Source: an uncultured Oscillospiraceae bacterium
Lineage (GTDB): Bacteria > Bacillota > Clostridia > Oscillospirales > Oscillospiraceae
Reading direction: 5' to 3'
Length of the DNA: 64,000 nucleotides
NCBI GenBank assembly: GCA_934553255.1
Contig: CAKTEZ010000002.1
Location: forward strand, 1-64,000
Below are positions 33,926 through 43,238 of this stretch, one piece after another. Every line of letters begins with the position of its first letter. The first letter of the stretch is position 1. The notes beneath the pieces were generated by a model. The model was not told the DNA's origin, did not search any database, and was given only the letters and a program-made list of their open reading frames with translations. The translations under genes were made by a program, and so were the position numbers.

Positions 33926-35754
33926 GGGGTGTCCTCCTTGGGGTGGAAATGGTCGTACACCGCGCGGCCCGCGGCGCGGCCCAGCTCGCTTTGCAAGGCA
34001 GGCAGCTCCGCCGCGCGGATCGCCTTGACGCTCTTAAAGCGGGCGAGCAGCTTCCGCTTCCGCACCTCGCCGATGTTTGGAATATCGTCGAGCGCGGAGG
34101 CGACGGACGAGCGCGTGTGGCTCTCGTGGTGGTAGGCGATGGCGAAGCGATGCGTTTCCTCCTGGATCTGCCCGATGAGGGCGAACACGGCAGGGTCGGC
34201 ACGCAGATCGATCTCATGCCCCGCGGCAGTGGTGAGGGCGCGGGTGCGGTGGCGATCGTCCTTGACCATGCCGAATACGGGAACGGTCACGCCGAACGCC
34301 GCGCAGACTCTTTCCGCGACGGCGGCGTGGGTCATGCCGCCGTCGATGAGAAACACATCCGGCAGCGGAGCAAACTTCTCGTCGCCGTCCGCATAGCGTT
34401 GCAGGCGGCGGGTGAGGACCTCCTCCATCGAGGCGTAGTCGTCGGGATGGTCCGTGACCGTTTTCATTTTGAAGCGGCGGTAATCGCGCTTGAGCGGCCG
34501 CGCGTCCGCGTAGACGACCATGGACGCGACAATATCGCTCGCGCCGGTGTTGGAAATATCATAGGACTCCATGCGCTTCGGCACGGCGCGCAGGGCGCAC
34601 ATGGCGGCAAGGCTTCTGAGCGTTTTGTCCTCGCGCTCGGCGGCGGTGGTGACGCGCTCGACCTCCTCGCGGGCGTTGCGCTCCGCCATGGCGAGCAGCT
34701 CCGCCTTTTCGCCGCGCTGCGGCACGCGCAGCACGACGCGGTGTCCCGCGCGGGCGGTAAGGACCTCTTCCAGTTCGGAGGTCCCCTCCACGGCAAGGGG
34801 AAGCAGGATCTCCCGCGGCAGCACGCCGCGCGAGAGGTAATACTGCAAGAGAAGCGCCGAGAGCGTGTCCGCCTCCGTCTCGTCCGTGGGCGCGGCAAAG
34901 AGGTTCGTTTCGCGTCCGGTCACGCTGCCGTCCTCGACATGGACGATGGCGCAGCCGGACCTGGCCGCGCCGGTGTAAAGCCCCCAGACATCCGTATCGG
35001 CGCAGACGCCTGCAATGACCTTCTGGCGCTTGCCGAGCAGTTCGATGGCGGCGATGCGGTCGCGCAGGACGGCGGCCTGCTCGAAGTGCAGCTGCTCCGC
35101 CTCCCGCTCCATCTCCGCCTTCAGCTCGCGTTCAAGCGTCTTGTAGTGACCGGAGAGGAGCGAACACGCCTGCTCGATGCGCTTTCGGTACTCCGCCGCA
35201 TCCGGCTCGCCGCGGCAGAAGCCGTCGCAGCGGCCCATGTGGTGATTGAGGCAGGGGCGCTCCTTCCCAATATCGCGCGGGAACCGGCGCGTGCAGGTGG
35301 GCAGGCGGAACGCCGCGCAGACCGCGTCGACGGCGGTGCGGGTCTCGCCGCGCGCGCCGAAGGGGCCGAAGTAGCGCGCGCCGTCGTCCGCCGTTCGGTT
35401 GGCAAGCGTGAAGCGCGGGTATTCCCCGCCGGAGAGCCGGACAAAGGGATAGCCCTTATCGTCCTTGAGCAGAATGTTGTAATGCGGCTGGTGCTGCTTG
35501 ATGAGCGAGTTTTCGAGGATCAGCGCCTCAAACTCGCTGGAGACGAAGATGGTGTCGAAATGATCGACCTGCGAGACCATGCGGCGGGTCTTTTCGTTGT
35601 GGCCCGTACCGAGCTGAAAATACTGGCTGACGCGGTTTTTGAGCTTTTTTGCCTTGCCGACATAGATGACCTTTCCGCTCGCGTCCATCATCAGGTAGAC
35701 GCCCGGGGCGAGCGGCAGGTCGTTTGCCTTTTCCAGCAGCTGTTCCTTCGTCAT
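33922..35754 (-). CDS. uvrC: UvrABC system protein C
   Basis: Cuts the DNA strand on both sides of a lesion bound by UvrB. Start MTKEQLLEKANDLPLAPGVY at 35754, with GGGAGG upstream. An N-terminal GIY-YIG domain (PGVYLMMD, VIYVGKAKKLKNRVSQYF), a UVR motif (ELKAEMEREAEQLHFEQAAV), a C-terminal RNase H-like nuclease (YDISNTGASDIVASMVVYAD, DVFLIDGG) and a helix-hairpin-helix end (LDDIPNIGEVRKRKLLARF) are all present. It has 610 residues. It lies just after the HPr terminator. Confidence 0.97.
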   Translation of the reverse strand: MTKEQLLEKANDLPLAPGVYLMMDASGKVIYVGKAKKLKNRVSQYFQLGTGHNEKTRRMVSQVDHFDTIFVSSEFEALILENSLIKQHQPHYNILLKDDKGYPFVRLSGGEYPRFTLANRTADDGARYFGPFGARGETRTAVDAVCAAFRLPTCTRRFPRDIGKERPCLNHHMGRCDGFCRGEPDAAEYRKRIEQACSLLSGHYKTLERELKAEMEREAEQLHFEQAAVLRDRIAAIELLGKRQKVIAGVCADTDVWGLYTGAARSGCAIVHVEDGSVTGRETNLFAAPTDETEADTLSALLLQYYLSRGVLPREILLPLAVEGTSELEEVLTARAGHRVVLRVPQRGEKAELLAMAERNAREEVERVTTAAEREDKTLRSLAAMCALRAVPKRMESYDISNTGASDIVASMVVYADARPLKRDYRRFKMKTVTDHPDDYASMEEVLTRRLQRYADGDEKFAPLPDVFLIDGGMTHAAVAERVCAAFGVTVPVFGMVKDDRHRTRALTTAAGHEIDLRADPAVFALIGQIQEETHRFAIAYHHESHTRSSVASALDDIPNIGEVRKRKLLARFKSVKAIRAAELPALQSELGRAAGRAVYDHFHPKEDTP

Positions 35755-35775
35755 GGTCTCCCTCCCTTCCGGTGG

Positions 35776-35808
35776 AAAAAGGCGGCTTCGCCGATGCGAA
35801 GCCGCCTT
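35776..35808 (-). terminator. Terminator between the HPr gene and uvrC
   Basis: Stem GGCGGCTTCGC/GCGAAGCCGCC followed by TTTTTCC on the minus strand, only about 20 bases before the uvrC start. uvrC must then rely on read-through or on a promoter not seen. Confidence 0.82.
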
Positions 35809-35825
35809 CCCCTGAACCGTGATTA

Positions 35826-36089
35826 TTATTCGCCGAAGTTGCCGGAAACCAGCTCGCAAAGGGCGGCGACGGCTTCCTTTTCGTCTGCGCCGTCAGCCAG
35901 CAGCGTGATGGTCGTACCCTTGGTGATGCCGAGAGACAAAACACCGAGCAGGCTCTTGGCGTTGACGCGGCGCTCATCCTTCTCGACCCAGATACCGCTT
36001 TTGAATTCGTTGGCCTTCTGGATGAAGAAGGTCGCGGGACGCGCGTGCAGACCGACTTCGTTGTTGATCGTGACTTCCTGAGTAACCAT
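35826..36089 (-). CDS. ptsH: HPr family phosphocarrier protein
   Basis: 87 residues: VTINNEVGLHARPATFFIQK contains the phosphorylatable His (position 16) and KSLLGVLSLGITKG the regulatory Ser near position 46. Both sites are kept, so this is HPr rather than Crh, whose His is replaced. It carries phosphate from enzyme I to sugar-specific PTS enzymes and, when phosphorylated on Ser, signals carbon status. No other PTS gene is nearby. Confidence 0.93.
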   Translation of the reverse strand: MVTQEVTINNEVGLHARPATFFIQKANEFKSGIWVEKDERRVNAKSLLGVLSLGITKGTTITLLADGADEKEAVAALCELVSGNFGE

Positions 36090-36131
36090 TCTCTACTTCC
36101 TCCCAAATCATACTAACGGGATATTACACAT

Positions 36132-36159
36132 ATTATACCATCTATGCGCCGTTCGTCAA
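36132..36159 (-). promoter_or_regulatory. Promoter of the HPr gene
   Basis: TTGACG (36154-36159), 16 bases, TATAAT (36132-36137) on the minus strand. Upstream (36160-36250) a TGTCCGC-based hairpin at 36228-36246 follows the mutS2 stop and is a weak terminator candidate. Confidence 0.78.
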
Positions 36160-36250
36160 TCTTCTTTTTTACAAACTTCTGGAAAAAGGCGCGGTTTCGT
36201 TCAGGCAGTCTGTCGAAAGTGTCCGCCTGTCCGCAGTTCGCGGACAAGCC

Positions 36251-38641
36251 CTACTTGAACTCAACGATCGTCACGCCGCTTTCGCCCTCACCGTAGGCGC
36301 CGAGGCGGAAGGACTTGACCGTTTTGTTCCTCCGCAGGGAAGCCTGCACCGCCTTTCGCAGCGCGCCGGTTCCCTTGCCGTGAATGATGGTGACGGTCTC
36401 CAGATGGGCGCGCTGCGCCGCGTCAAGATAATTCTCCAACACGCTCTCGGCCTCCAGCGTTTCCATTCCACGCAGATCCAGCTCGCGCGAGGCGGCGGAC
36501 ATATTCAATATGCGGCGGGACGGCTGCGGTGCGGAGGCCGCAGTCTTTTTCAGGGCGGCGCGCTCATCGTCCTCGATCAGACGCACTTCGTCGTTTTTGA
36601 CGGTCATGGAAAGGACGCCCGCGCGAAGCACCAGCTTGTCGCCCTTGACGGCGGCGACCTCGGCAGGGCGGCTCGTGCCGGGGATCTCCACCAGATCGCC
36701 CGCGCGGATGGGGCGGGAGGGCGCGGGGATCGGCTCGCGCGAGTCGTCGCGCACGCCCGCGCGCTCGCGTGCGGCATTCAGCTCGGAAACGATCTCCACG
36801 CGCTTTTCATTCATCGCCTGCGCGTCAAGCTGCTTTTTCTGCGCCTTCCGCAGCGCGTCCAGTTCGCGAAAGGCGGCGTCCGCTGCGCTCTTGGCGTCGG
36901 CAAGGATACGCTTGGCCTCAGCCTCGCCGCGGCTGCGGGCGTTCTCCTTCGCGCGCTCCATCTGGGCGCGGAACTCGCGGGCGCGGCGGGAGTCCTCCTC
37001 CTGTCGTGCGTGCAGGCGATCGATCTCCTCCTTCTCCTTTTCCAGCTGCTGGCGCTTGATCTCAAGCTGGGTCAGCACATCCTCAAAGCGGATGCTTTCC
37101 GCGTCCATCTGCGCCTTGGCGGTCTCGATCACGCGCGGGTCAAGACCGAGCCGCGCGGAGATGGCGAAAGCGTTGGACTTGCCGGGAATGCCGATGAGAA
37201 GCTTATAGGTCGGGCAGAGCGTTTCCACATCGAACTCGCAGCTGGCGTTCTCAACGCCCGCCGTGGTCATGGCAAAGGTCTTCAGCTCGGCGTAATGCGT
37301 GGTAGCGGCGACCTTTGCGCCGCGTGCGCGGACATGCTCGATGACCGCGATGGCAAGGGCCGCGCCCTCGACGGGGTCGGTACCCGCGCCCAGCTCGTCG
37401 AAGAGAACGAGGGAATTGCCGTCCGCCTCGTCGAGGATGCGGACGATGTTGCTCATGTGGGCGGAGAAGGTGGAAAGGCTCTGCTCGATGCTCTGCTCGT
37501 CGCCGATGTCGGCGAGAACGCCGGTGAATACGCTCACCGCGCTGCGGTCGCCCGCGGGGATGTGCAGTCCGCACTGTGCCATCAGGCAGAGGAGGCCGAG
37601 CGTCTTGAGGCTGACGGTCTTGCCGCCGGTGTTGGGGCCTGTGATAACGAGAGTATCGAAGCTTCGGCCCACCTCAATGTCGATGGGAACAGCTCTGGCG
37701 GGGTCGAGCAGCGGATGGCGGGCGCGGCGGAGGTACACGCTGCCGTCCGTTCGGATCTCGGGGCGGGCGGCGTCCATCTGGTAGCTCAGCTCGCCGCGGG
37801 CAAAAATAAGGTCAAGGTGGACGAGAATGTCATAGTCCCAAAGAATAGCTTCGGCAAAGCCAGCCGCCTCGACGGAAAGGGCAAAGAGAATGCGCTCGAT
37901 CTCCTTTTTCTCCTTGGCCTCCAGCTCCTTGAGTTCGTTGTTCGCCTGCACGACGCCCATCGGCTCGACGAACAGCGTCGCGCCGGAGGCGGAAATGTCA
38001 TGGACAAGGCCGGGCAGGTCGCCGCGGTGGTCCGCCTTGACGGGGACGACGAAGCGTCCGTCGCGCTGGGTGATGAGCGCCTCCTGCAGAGTACTCTTGT
38101 AGCTGGGCGAGGAAATGATCTTCTGCAGGATCTGCCTGCCCTTGGCGCTTGCCGCGCGTTTGTGGCGGCGAATGTCCGCCAGCTCCGTGCTGGCAGCATC
38201 CGCGATCTCGTCCTCGGAGAGAATGGAGGTCGTGATCTTGTCCTCCAAAAAGCGGTTGGTATGAAGCGAGGCGAACATACGGTCGAGGACCGTACCCTCG
38301 CCCTGATCGGCCTCGTAATACTCCCGCACGCGGCGGGAATTCGTAAGCAGCCCCGCGACGGTCAGCAGCTCACGGGGGTTGAGCATACCGCCGCGCTCGG
38401 CGCGGGCAAGCGCCTCGCGCACATCCTTCACGCCGGAAAACGACGGGCTGCCGCGCAGGCCGATGAGGGCGCGGGCGGCGTCCGTTTCGTCCTGCAGGCG
38501 GCGCACCTCGTCCGCGTCGGTGGAGGGCGTCAGGCGCAGCGCGCGTTCCTTCGCCGCTTCGCTGACCGCTTTTTGCGAAAGCCGCTCGAGAAGCTGCGGA
38601 AGCTCAAGCACGCGTATGGATTTTTCAAACAATTCGGTCAT
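36251..38641 (-). CDS. mutS2: Endonuclease MutS2
   Basis: A 796-residue MutS homologue that limits recombination and, in Bacillus, rescues collided ribosomes. The ATPase core has LVITGPNTGGKTVSLKTLGL (Walker A), LVLFDELGAGTDPVEGAALA (Walker B) and VAATTHYAELKTFA. A long coiled coil (about 520-620) precedes a KOW-like segment. The C-terminal Smr nuclease domain has LDLRGMETLEAES and IIHGKGTGALR. It ends the era-yqzL-recO-mutS2 run; recO ends 9 bases before its start. Confidence 0.96.
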   Translation of the reverse strand: MTELFEKSIRVLELPQLLERLSQKAVSEAAKERALRLTPSTDADEVRRLQDETDAARALIGLRGSPSFSGVKDVREALARAERGGMLNPRELLTVAGLLTNSRRVREYYEADQGEGTVLDRMFASLHTNRFLEDKITTSILSEDEIADAASTELADIRRHKRAASAKGRQILQKIISSPSYKSTLQEALITQRDGRFVVPVKADHRGDLPGLVHDISASGATLFVEPMGVVQANNELKELEAKEKKEIERILFALSVEAAGFAEAILWDYDILVHLDLIFARGELSYQMDAARPEIRTDGSVYLRRARHPLLDPARAVPIDIEVGRSFDTLVITGPNTGGKTVSLKTLGLLCLMAQCGLHIPAGDRSAVSVFTGVLADIGDEQSIEQSLSTFSAHMSNIVRILDEADGNSLVLFDELGAGTDPVEGAALAIAVIEHVRARGAKVAATTHYAELKTFAMTTAGVENASCEFDVETLCPTYKLLIGIPGKSNAFAISARLGLDPRVIETAKAQMDAESIRFEDVLTQLEIKRQQLEKEKEEIDRLHARQEEDSRRAREFRAQMERAKENARSRGEAEAKRILADAKSAADAAFRELDALRKAQKKQLDAQAMNEKRVEIVSELNAARERAGVRDDSREPIPAPSRPIRAGDLVEIPGTSRPAEVAAVKGDKLVLRAGVLSMTVKNDEVRLIEDDERAALKKTAASAPQPSRRILNMSAASRELDLRGMETLEAESVLENYLDAAQRAHLETVTIIHGKGTGALRKAVQASLRRNKTVKSFRLGAYGEGESGVTIVEFK

Positions 38642-38650
38642 GGTGATTTC

Positions 38651-39400
38651 CTATGTCAGTTTTATGGATTTGTAAAAGTCAAGCGTTTTAAAGCGGCGCT
38701 CGAGCTGCACGGCGGCAAAGGCCTCGCAGGCCGCATTCAGCCGTGCGAGCGAGGGCGGCTCAAGCGTGAAGGACAGCAGGCGCTTCGGCGGCGCGCCGAT
38801 GATGTGCCGCATGGCGGCAAGCGCGCCCGCGTCGAGCGGGACGCCGCCGGACGGCCCCGCGCACTCTTTGCACAGCACCACGCCCTGCGCCGCGTCGAAC
38901 GTCGGCTCGTTCGGGTCGGTCCTGCCGCACATGGCGCAGTCGTCGAGCAGCGGCTCATAGCCGGAGAGAGCAAGCAGCCGCAGTTCAAAGGCGGCGCGGA
39001 CGAGTTCATTCGGGCGGTCAAGGCTGTCGAGTGCGTAGAGCGCGTTGAGCAGCAGGGAAAGGACCTCGCCCGCAGGCATGTCCTCGGTCGTGACCGCCTC
39101 GGTCATCTCCGCAAAGTAGGACGCAAGGGAGAGCTTTTCGATGTCGGCGCGCAGGCCGTCAAAAAGCGTCAGAGTGGATGCCTCGTCCAGATAGTGCCAG
39201 TTCCCGCGGCGGTAAAGCACCAGTTCGGAAAAGGCGAGGTGCTGGCAGGCCGCGGAGAGCTTGCTGCTGCGCCGCCGCGCGCCGCGCGCGATAACGGCGA
39301 GCCTGCCATGCTCCGCCGTGAGGACGGTAAGGATGTAGTCGGCCTCTTTTGTCTCCGTCGCGCGGAGTACGAGGCCGTTTGTCACAAGTTTATCGGGCAT
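38651..39400 (-). CDS. recO: DNA repair protein RecO
   Basis: Loads RecA with RecR and anneals single strands. It has an OB-fold start (DKLVTNGLVLRATETKEADY, LTVLTAEHGRLAVIARGARR) and a zinc motif (CAMCGRTDPNEPTF, VLCKECAGPSGG). ATG 39400 (249 residues) is preferred; a GTG at 39415 is only 3 bases from a GGAGG. The start overlaps the end of yqzL, implying translational coupling. Confidence 0.93.
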   Translation of the reverse strand: MPDKLVTNGLVLRATETKEADYILTVLTAEHGRLAVIARGARRRSSKLSAACQHLAFSELVLYRRGNWHYLDEASTLTLFDGLRADIEKLSLASYFAEMTEAVTTEDMPAGEVLSLLLNALYALDSLDRPNELVRAAFELRLLALSGYEPLLDDCAMCGRTDPNEPTFDAAQGVVLCKECAGPSGGVPLDAGALAAMRHIIGAPPKRLLSFTLEPPSLARLNAACEAFAAVQLERRFKTLDFYKSIKLT

Positions 39401-39494
39401 CGGGCGGCTGCTCACACTCCTCCGTCTGCTTTGCCAGCATATAAAAGGTCGGGTTTCCGGTTTGCAGAAAAAGCTCGTAATAGCCGTTGTCCAT
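39390..39494 (-). CDS. yqzL: YqzL-like small protein, 34 residues
   Basis: MDNGYYELFLQTGNPTFYML then AKQTEECEQPPDAR, read directly from the minus strand. GAGAGGTG lies 8 bases before the ATG. In Bacillus and clostridia a 45-residue YqzL with the same ...LFxxTGxxxxYLxxK pattern sits between era and recO, exactly this position. Function unknown. Its stop overlaps the recO start by 11 bases. Confidence 0.82.
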   Translation of the reverse strand: MDNGYYELFLQTGNPTFYMLAKQTEECEQPPDAR

Positions 39495-39553
39495 GCGCTT
39501 CACCTCTCGCTTTTAGCATGAGGAAAAGCGCCGGGAATATGGCTGGAAATTTT

Positions 39554-40450
39554 TTATTGATCGTTGTAGCCAAAGCTTCGGATATAGTTCATATTGTCAC
39601 GCCAGTTTTCCTTGACCTTGACCCAGGTCTCAAGGTAGACCTTCGTCCCCATGAAGCGCTCAATGTCCTGCCGCGCCTCGGTGGAGATCTTCTTGAGCAT
39701 CGCGCCGTTCTTTCCGATGATGATGCCCTTGTGGCTCGCCTTTTCGCAATAGATGGTCGCATCGACCTCAATGACCTCGTCGTCGCGCTCGATGAAGCGC
39801 GTGATCTCAACGGCCGTGCCGTGCGGGATCTCCTTGTCGAGGTTCCGCAGCAGCTTTTCGCGCACGATCTCGCCCACGACCTGACGGTCCGGCTGGTCGG
39901 TGGTCATGCCGTCCGGAAAGAGCTGGGGGCCTTCCACGGCGTACTTCTTGAACTCGTCCAGCAGCTCGTCCAGCCCGTCGCGCGTGCGCGCGGAGATGGG
40001 GAAAATGCCGTCGAAGGCATACGCCTCGCTGTAGGCGGCGATGACGGCGAGCAGGTCGCCCTTGTTGGCGACGGTGTCGATCTTATTGATGCACAGAAGG
40101 GCGGGCAGACGAGACTGCCGGATCTTCTCGATCAGCTCCTGCTCCGGAATGCCGACATGCGGCACCGGCTCAACGAGGAGCGCGACAAGGTCCACATCCG
40201 CGATGGACTCGCGCGCCACCTTCACCATATAGTCGCCCAGACGGCTGCGCGGCTTGTGAAAGCCGGGCGTATCGAGCAGGACGAGCTGGGTGTCGCCCTC
40301 GGTCACGACGCCGTAAATGCGGTTGCGCGTGGTCTGCGGCTTATTGGAAACGATGGCGATCTTCTCGCCGACGAGTGCGTTCGTCAGGCTGGATTTGCCG
40401 ACATTCGGACGTCCGCAGAGCGTGATCATGGCGGTTTTCGTCTTTTGCAT
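39554..40450 (-). CDS. era: GTPase Era
   Basis: Essential GTPase that binds the 3' end of 16S rRNA in 30S maturation. The 298 residues show LCGRPNVGKSSLTNALVGEK (G1), LLDTPGFHKPRSRLG (G3), INKIDTVANKGDL (G4), and a C-terminal KH domain (ATIYCEKASHKGIIIGKNGA, LETWVKVKENWR). Part of the yqfC-to-mutS2 operon. Confidence 0.98.
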   Translation of the reverse strand: MQKTKTAMITLCGRPNVGKSSLTNALVGEKIAIVSNKPQTTRNRIYGVVTEGDTQLVLLDTPGFHKPRSRLGDYMVKVARESIADVDLVALLVEPVPHVGIPEQELIEKIRQSRLPALLCINKIDTVANKGDLLAVIAAYSEAYAFDGIFPISARTRDGLDELLDEFKKYAVEGPQLFPDGMTTDQPDRQVVGEIVREKLLRNLDKEIPHGTAVEITRFIERDDEVIEVDATIYCEKASHKGIIIGKNGAMLKKISTEARQDIERFMGTKVYLETWVKVKENWRDNMNYIRSFGYNDQ

Positions 40451-40499
40451 AGGTGATCCTCAACTTTCTTTCGTGTTGAACCATTTCAAGTCCGGCATC

Positions 40500-40991
40500 T
40501 TAACGCTCCAGATTGAGCGTCTTCATAATGGCTTCCTCGTGTTCGCGCATCTGCGCCTTCATGGGGCCTTCGTCCAGATGGTCGTAGCCGAGCAGATGCA
40601 GCACGGAATGGACGGCGAGGTAGTTGATCTCGCGCTCAAAGCTGTGGCCGAACTCCTGCGCCTGTGAGCGCGCGCGCTCAACAGAAATGCACATATCGCC
40701 GAGCGGCACGGTGCCGCTGCCCGGGTCGCAGTCCTCCTTCGTCGGATGCTCGCCGGGGGCGAGGGTGAACATAGGGAAGCTGAGTACATCGGTCGGCAGG
40801 TCGATGCCGCGCATCTGCTCGTTGATCTCCTGAATGCCCTCGTCGTCGGTGAGCAGGACGTCGATCTCGCACGGCAGCTCCACGCCCTCAGCGTCGAGCG
40901 CGGCGGCAATGGTATGGCGCAGCATGGGAAAGAGACTGTCCTCCGGCAGTCCGCAGACCTCGCTCTCCACGCTGATCGGATGCTTGTCCAT
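40500..40991 (-). CDS. ybeY: Endoribonuclease YbeY
   Basis: Zinc-dependent RNase in 16S rRNA 3'-end maturation and ribosome quality control. 163 residues; the zinc site is HSVLHLLGYDHLDEG (three His), preceded by MRGIDLPTDVLSFPM and GTVPLGDMCISVERARSQA. It lies between phoH and era, the conserved order in Firmicutes. The dgkA and cdd genes found here in Bacillus are absent. Confidence 0.97.
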   Translation of the reverse strand: MDKHPISVESEVCGLPEDSLFPMLRHTIAAALDAEGVELPCEIDVLLTDDEGIQEINEQMRGIDLPTDVLSFPMFTLAPGEHPTKEDCDPGSGTVPLGDMCISVERARSQAQEFGHSFEREINYLAVHSVLHLLGYDHLDEGPMKAQMREHEEAIMKTLNLER

Positions 40992-41004
40992 CGTTTACTC
41001 CCCC

Positions 41005-41973
41005 TTATCTTTTCTTCGGGCCGCGCGCGGCCTCATAGTCCTCGTACGCCTTGATGATGCGCTGTACCATGACATGGCGCACCACATCCTGATTGGTCAG
41101 CTCGCAGATGCCGATGCCCTCGATGTTTTTCAGCACGCGCACCGCCTGCTTGAGTCCGCTCAGCTTATCGGCAGGCAGGTCGATCTGCGTCGCGTCGCCG
41201 GTGATGACCATTTTTGAGCCGAAGCCCATGCGCGTGAGAAACATTTTCATCTGCTCGCAGGAGGTGTTCTGCGCCTCGTCGAGAATGATAAAGCTGTCGT
41301 CGAGCGTGCGGCCGCGCATATAGGCGAGAGGCGCGACCTCGATGTTGCCGCGCTCGAGATATTTCTGGTAAGTCTCCGCGCCGAGCATATCAAGCAGCGC
41401 GTCGTAGAGCGGGCGGAGATAGGGATCGACCTTGCTTTGCAGGTCGCCGGGCAGAAAGCCGAGACGCTCGCCCGCCTCGACCGCGGGGCGGGTCAAAATG
41501 ATGCGGTTGATCTTCCGCTCGCGGAACGCCGCGACCGCGGCGGCGACGGCAAGGTAGGTCTTGCCCGTGCCGGCGGGGCCGACGCCGATGGTGACGGTGT
41601 TGTGCAGAACGGAGTCCACGTACTCCTTCTGGCCGATGGTCTTGGGCTTGATGGGGCGGCCCTTCGCGCTGATGCAGATCACGTCCTGCGTCAGCTCGCC
41701 GATCTTGTCCTCCTGCCCCGTGCGGGCAAGACCGATGACGTAGCGGACATTCTGCTCGTTGATGGCCTCGCCGCGGTTTGAAAGCGTTAAAAGCGCGGCG
41801 AGCGCCTTGCACGCGAGCATAGTGTCCTCCGGCTCGCCGTTAACGCGCAGCTCGCCCTCGCGGTTGGCGACGGTAACATGAAATTCCGATTCGATGAGAC
41901 GGATGTTTTCGTCGAACGAGCCGAAGAGGTTGATGGCCTGTTCCAGACGTTCGATGCTGATGCGCTGTTCCAT
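41005..41973 (-). CDS. phoH: PhoH family ATPase
   Basis: Start MEQRISIERLEQAINLFGSF at 41973, with AAAGGA upstream; upstream codons overlap the yqfD end. 322 residues with a KH-like N-terminus and a P-loop ATPase core: IGVGPAGTGKTYLAVAAAVA, GERLGFLPGDLQSKVDPYLR, DSFIILDEAQNTSCEQMKMF, GFGSKMVITGDATQIDLP. PhoH proteins are thought to be RNA helicase or RNase partners; the exact role is unsettled, and the constant pairing with ybeY suggests RNA metabolism. Confidence 0.95.
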   Translation of the reverse strand: MEQRISIERLEQAINLFGSFDENIRLIESEFHVTVANREGELRVNGEPEDTMLACKALAALLTLSNRGEAINEQNVRYVIGLARTGQEDKIGELTQDVICISAKGRPIKPKTIGQKEYVDSVLHNTVTIGVGPAGTGKTYLAVAAAVAAFRERKINRIILTRPAVEAGERLGFLPGDLQSKVDPYLRPLYDALLDMLGAETYQKYLERGNIEVAPLAYMRGRTLDDSFIILDEAQNTSCEQMKMFLTRMGFGSKMVITGDATQIDLPADKLSGLKQAVRVLKNIEGIGICELTNQDVVRHVMVQRIIKAYEDYEAARGPKKR

Positions 41974-42023
41974 AGAAGAAGCGTGTCCTTTCGTGAAGCC
42001 CCGCGGGCGCGGGGCGGGAATAC

Positions 42024-43220
42024 TCATTCGGTCAGGATCGGCACGACGGCGCCGATCTGCTCCAGACATTCGGCGGAAAGCGTGACGAGCAGCCAGTCGC
42101 CCTGCACCGCCGAGGCGGTGCGCGCGGCGGTCACGGTGCCGTCGATGTGCGCGAGAAGATAGGCGGAAAGCAGGCGGGAGCCGATATCCTCGGCCTCTTC
42201 GCGCGTCCGCGTGACGGTGACGACCTCGTAGGGGCGGAGGACCGTTTCCTCCAGCGCCAGCGGCGACGCCATGCCCGGAATGGGCGACAGTCCGACCCTT
42301 CGTATTATTTTATCACAACCGCTATGCAAATTGCTACTCCCTTTTGCGCCAAATTTTACCCGTTTCGTGCCGAAAAGGAGCGCCAGGCTGTGCTTTTCCG
42401 CTCCGGTGTACCGCTTCGTCTCGCAGCGCAGCGGGATCTTCGCGGACAATTCGTACCATGTCCGTCCCCAGACCTCGCCGCTGCCCGCGAGCAGGCGGCT
42501 GGGGACGCTGGGGCGCTCGGGTCCCTCGGTCTGCACCGCGCCGGAAATGAGCAGCTGCCCCGCCGTGACGGTCGTTCCCCTGAGGACCATCGCCTTGCCG
42601 TCGTAGGCGCGCACCTCGGTGACGAGCGCGTCGCGCTTCGCCACCACGTTCGTCGGCGTAAGATCGTCGGCAAGCTTCGGCTTCGGCACGCGCTCGCGCA
42701 CGCTGACATAGGCGCGGCAGCCGCGCACATTGACCGTCAGCCACGCCAGCTCCGGCAGATCCGGCAAAACGCGGTTGCACAGCTCCTGCGGACGCAGGGA
42801 ATAGGCGAAGCTGCCGCGGCGCAGCCCCTGCTCGGCGAGGACACGGAGGATCCTTTCCGCCGGAACGGTCTCGTTTCCGCTCACCGCAAAATCCCAGACG
42901 AAAAAGGAATTGACAAAGAAAAGCGCGAGCGCGAGCGCAAGCCCCGTCAAGAGCACATAACGGCGGCGGAAGCGGCGCAGGAAAAAGGGCGCGCCCGCGG
43001 TGCGCTCAACGGTCAGCGCGGCGTCGAGCGGCGCAAGGAGCGGCGCGAGCCGCCTGCGGTCCGCGCCGGAGACGGTAAACGAAAGCGCCGCGGCGCTCTC
43101 CCAGCGAAGGTCGGAAAAGGCGATGCCGTGCGCGCCGCAGAGGTTGAGGACGCGCTCCGGATAGGCGCAGTCCACGCGCACGCGCACCGTCCCGCGCAGC
43201 AGTCCCGCGGCAAAGTTCAT
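42024..43220 (-). CDS. yqfD: Sporulation protein YqfD
   Basis: 398 residues. The N-terminal region is followed by one membrane helix (YVLLTGLALALALFFVNSFF, near residue 90), then a large external domain with LAEQGLRRGSFAYSLRPQEL and PELAWLTVNVRGCRAYVSVR, diagnostic of YqfD. In Bacillus the gene is read in the mother cell and needed for efficient sporulation. It lies 18 bases after yqfC. Confidence 0.92.
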   Translation of the reverse strand: MNFAAGLLRGTVRVRVDCAYPERVLNLCGAHGIAFSDLRWESAAALSFTVSGADRRRLAPLLAPLDAALTVERTAGAPFFLRRFRRRYVLLTGLALALALFFVNSFFVWDFAVSGNETVPAERILRVLAEQGLRRGSFAYSLRPQELCNRVLPDLPELAWLTVNVRGCRAYVSVRERVPKPKLADDLTPTNVVAKRDALVTEVRAYDGKAMVLRGTTVTAGQLLISGAVQTEGPERPSVPSRLLAGSGEVWGRTWYELSAKIPLRCETKRYTGAEKHSLALLFGTKRVKFGAKGSSNLHSGCDKIIRRVGLSPIPGMASPLALEETVLRPYEVVTVTRTREEAEDIGSRLLSAYLLAHIDGTVTAARTASAVQGDWLLVTLSAECLEQIGAVVPILTE

Positions 43221-43238
43221 CGCTCCGTCTCCCCTCCG

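Noticed and set aside
36380-40456. A plus-strand open frame of 1358 codons opposite mutS2, recO and era
   Set aside because: It is antisense to four well-supported genes, has no ribosome site or recognisable domain, and reflects the scarcity of stops opposite GC-rich coding DNA. The same holds for other long antisense frames, such as those opposite thrS, glmS, pckA, uvrC and ftsH.
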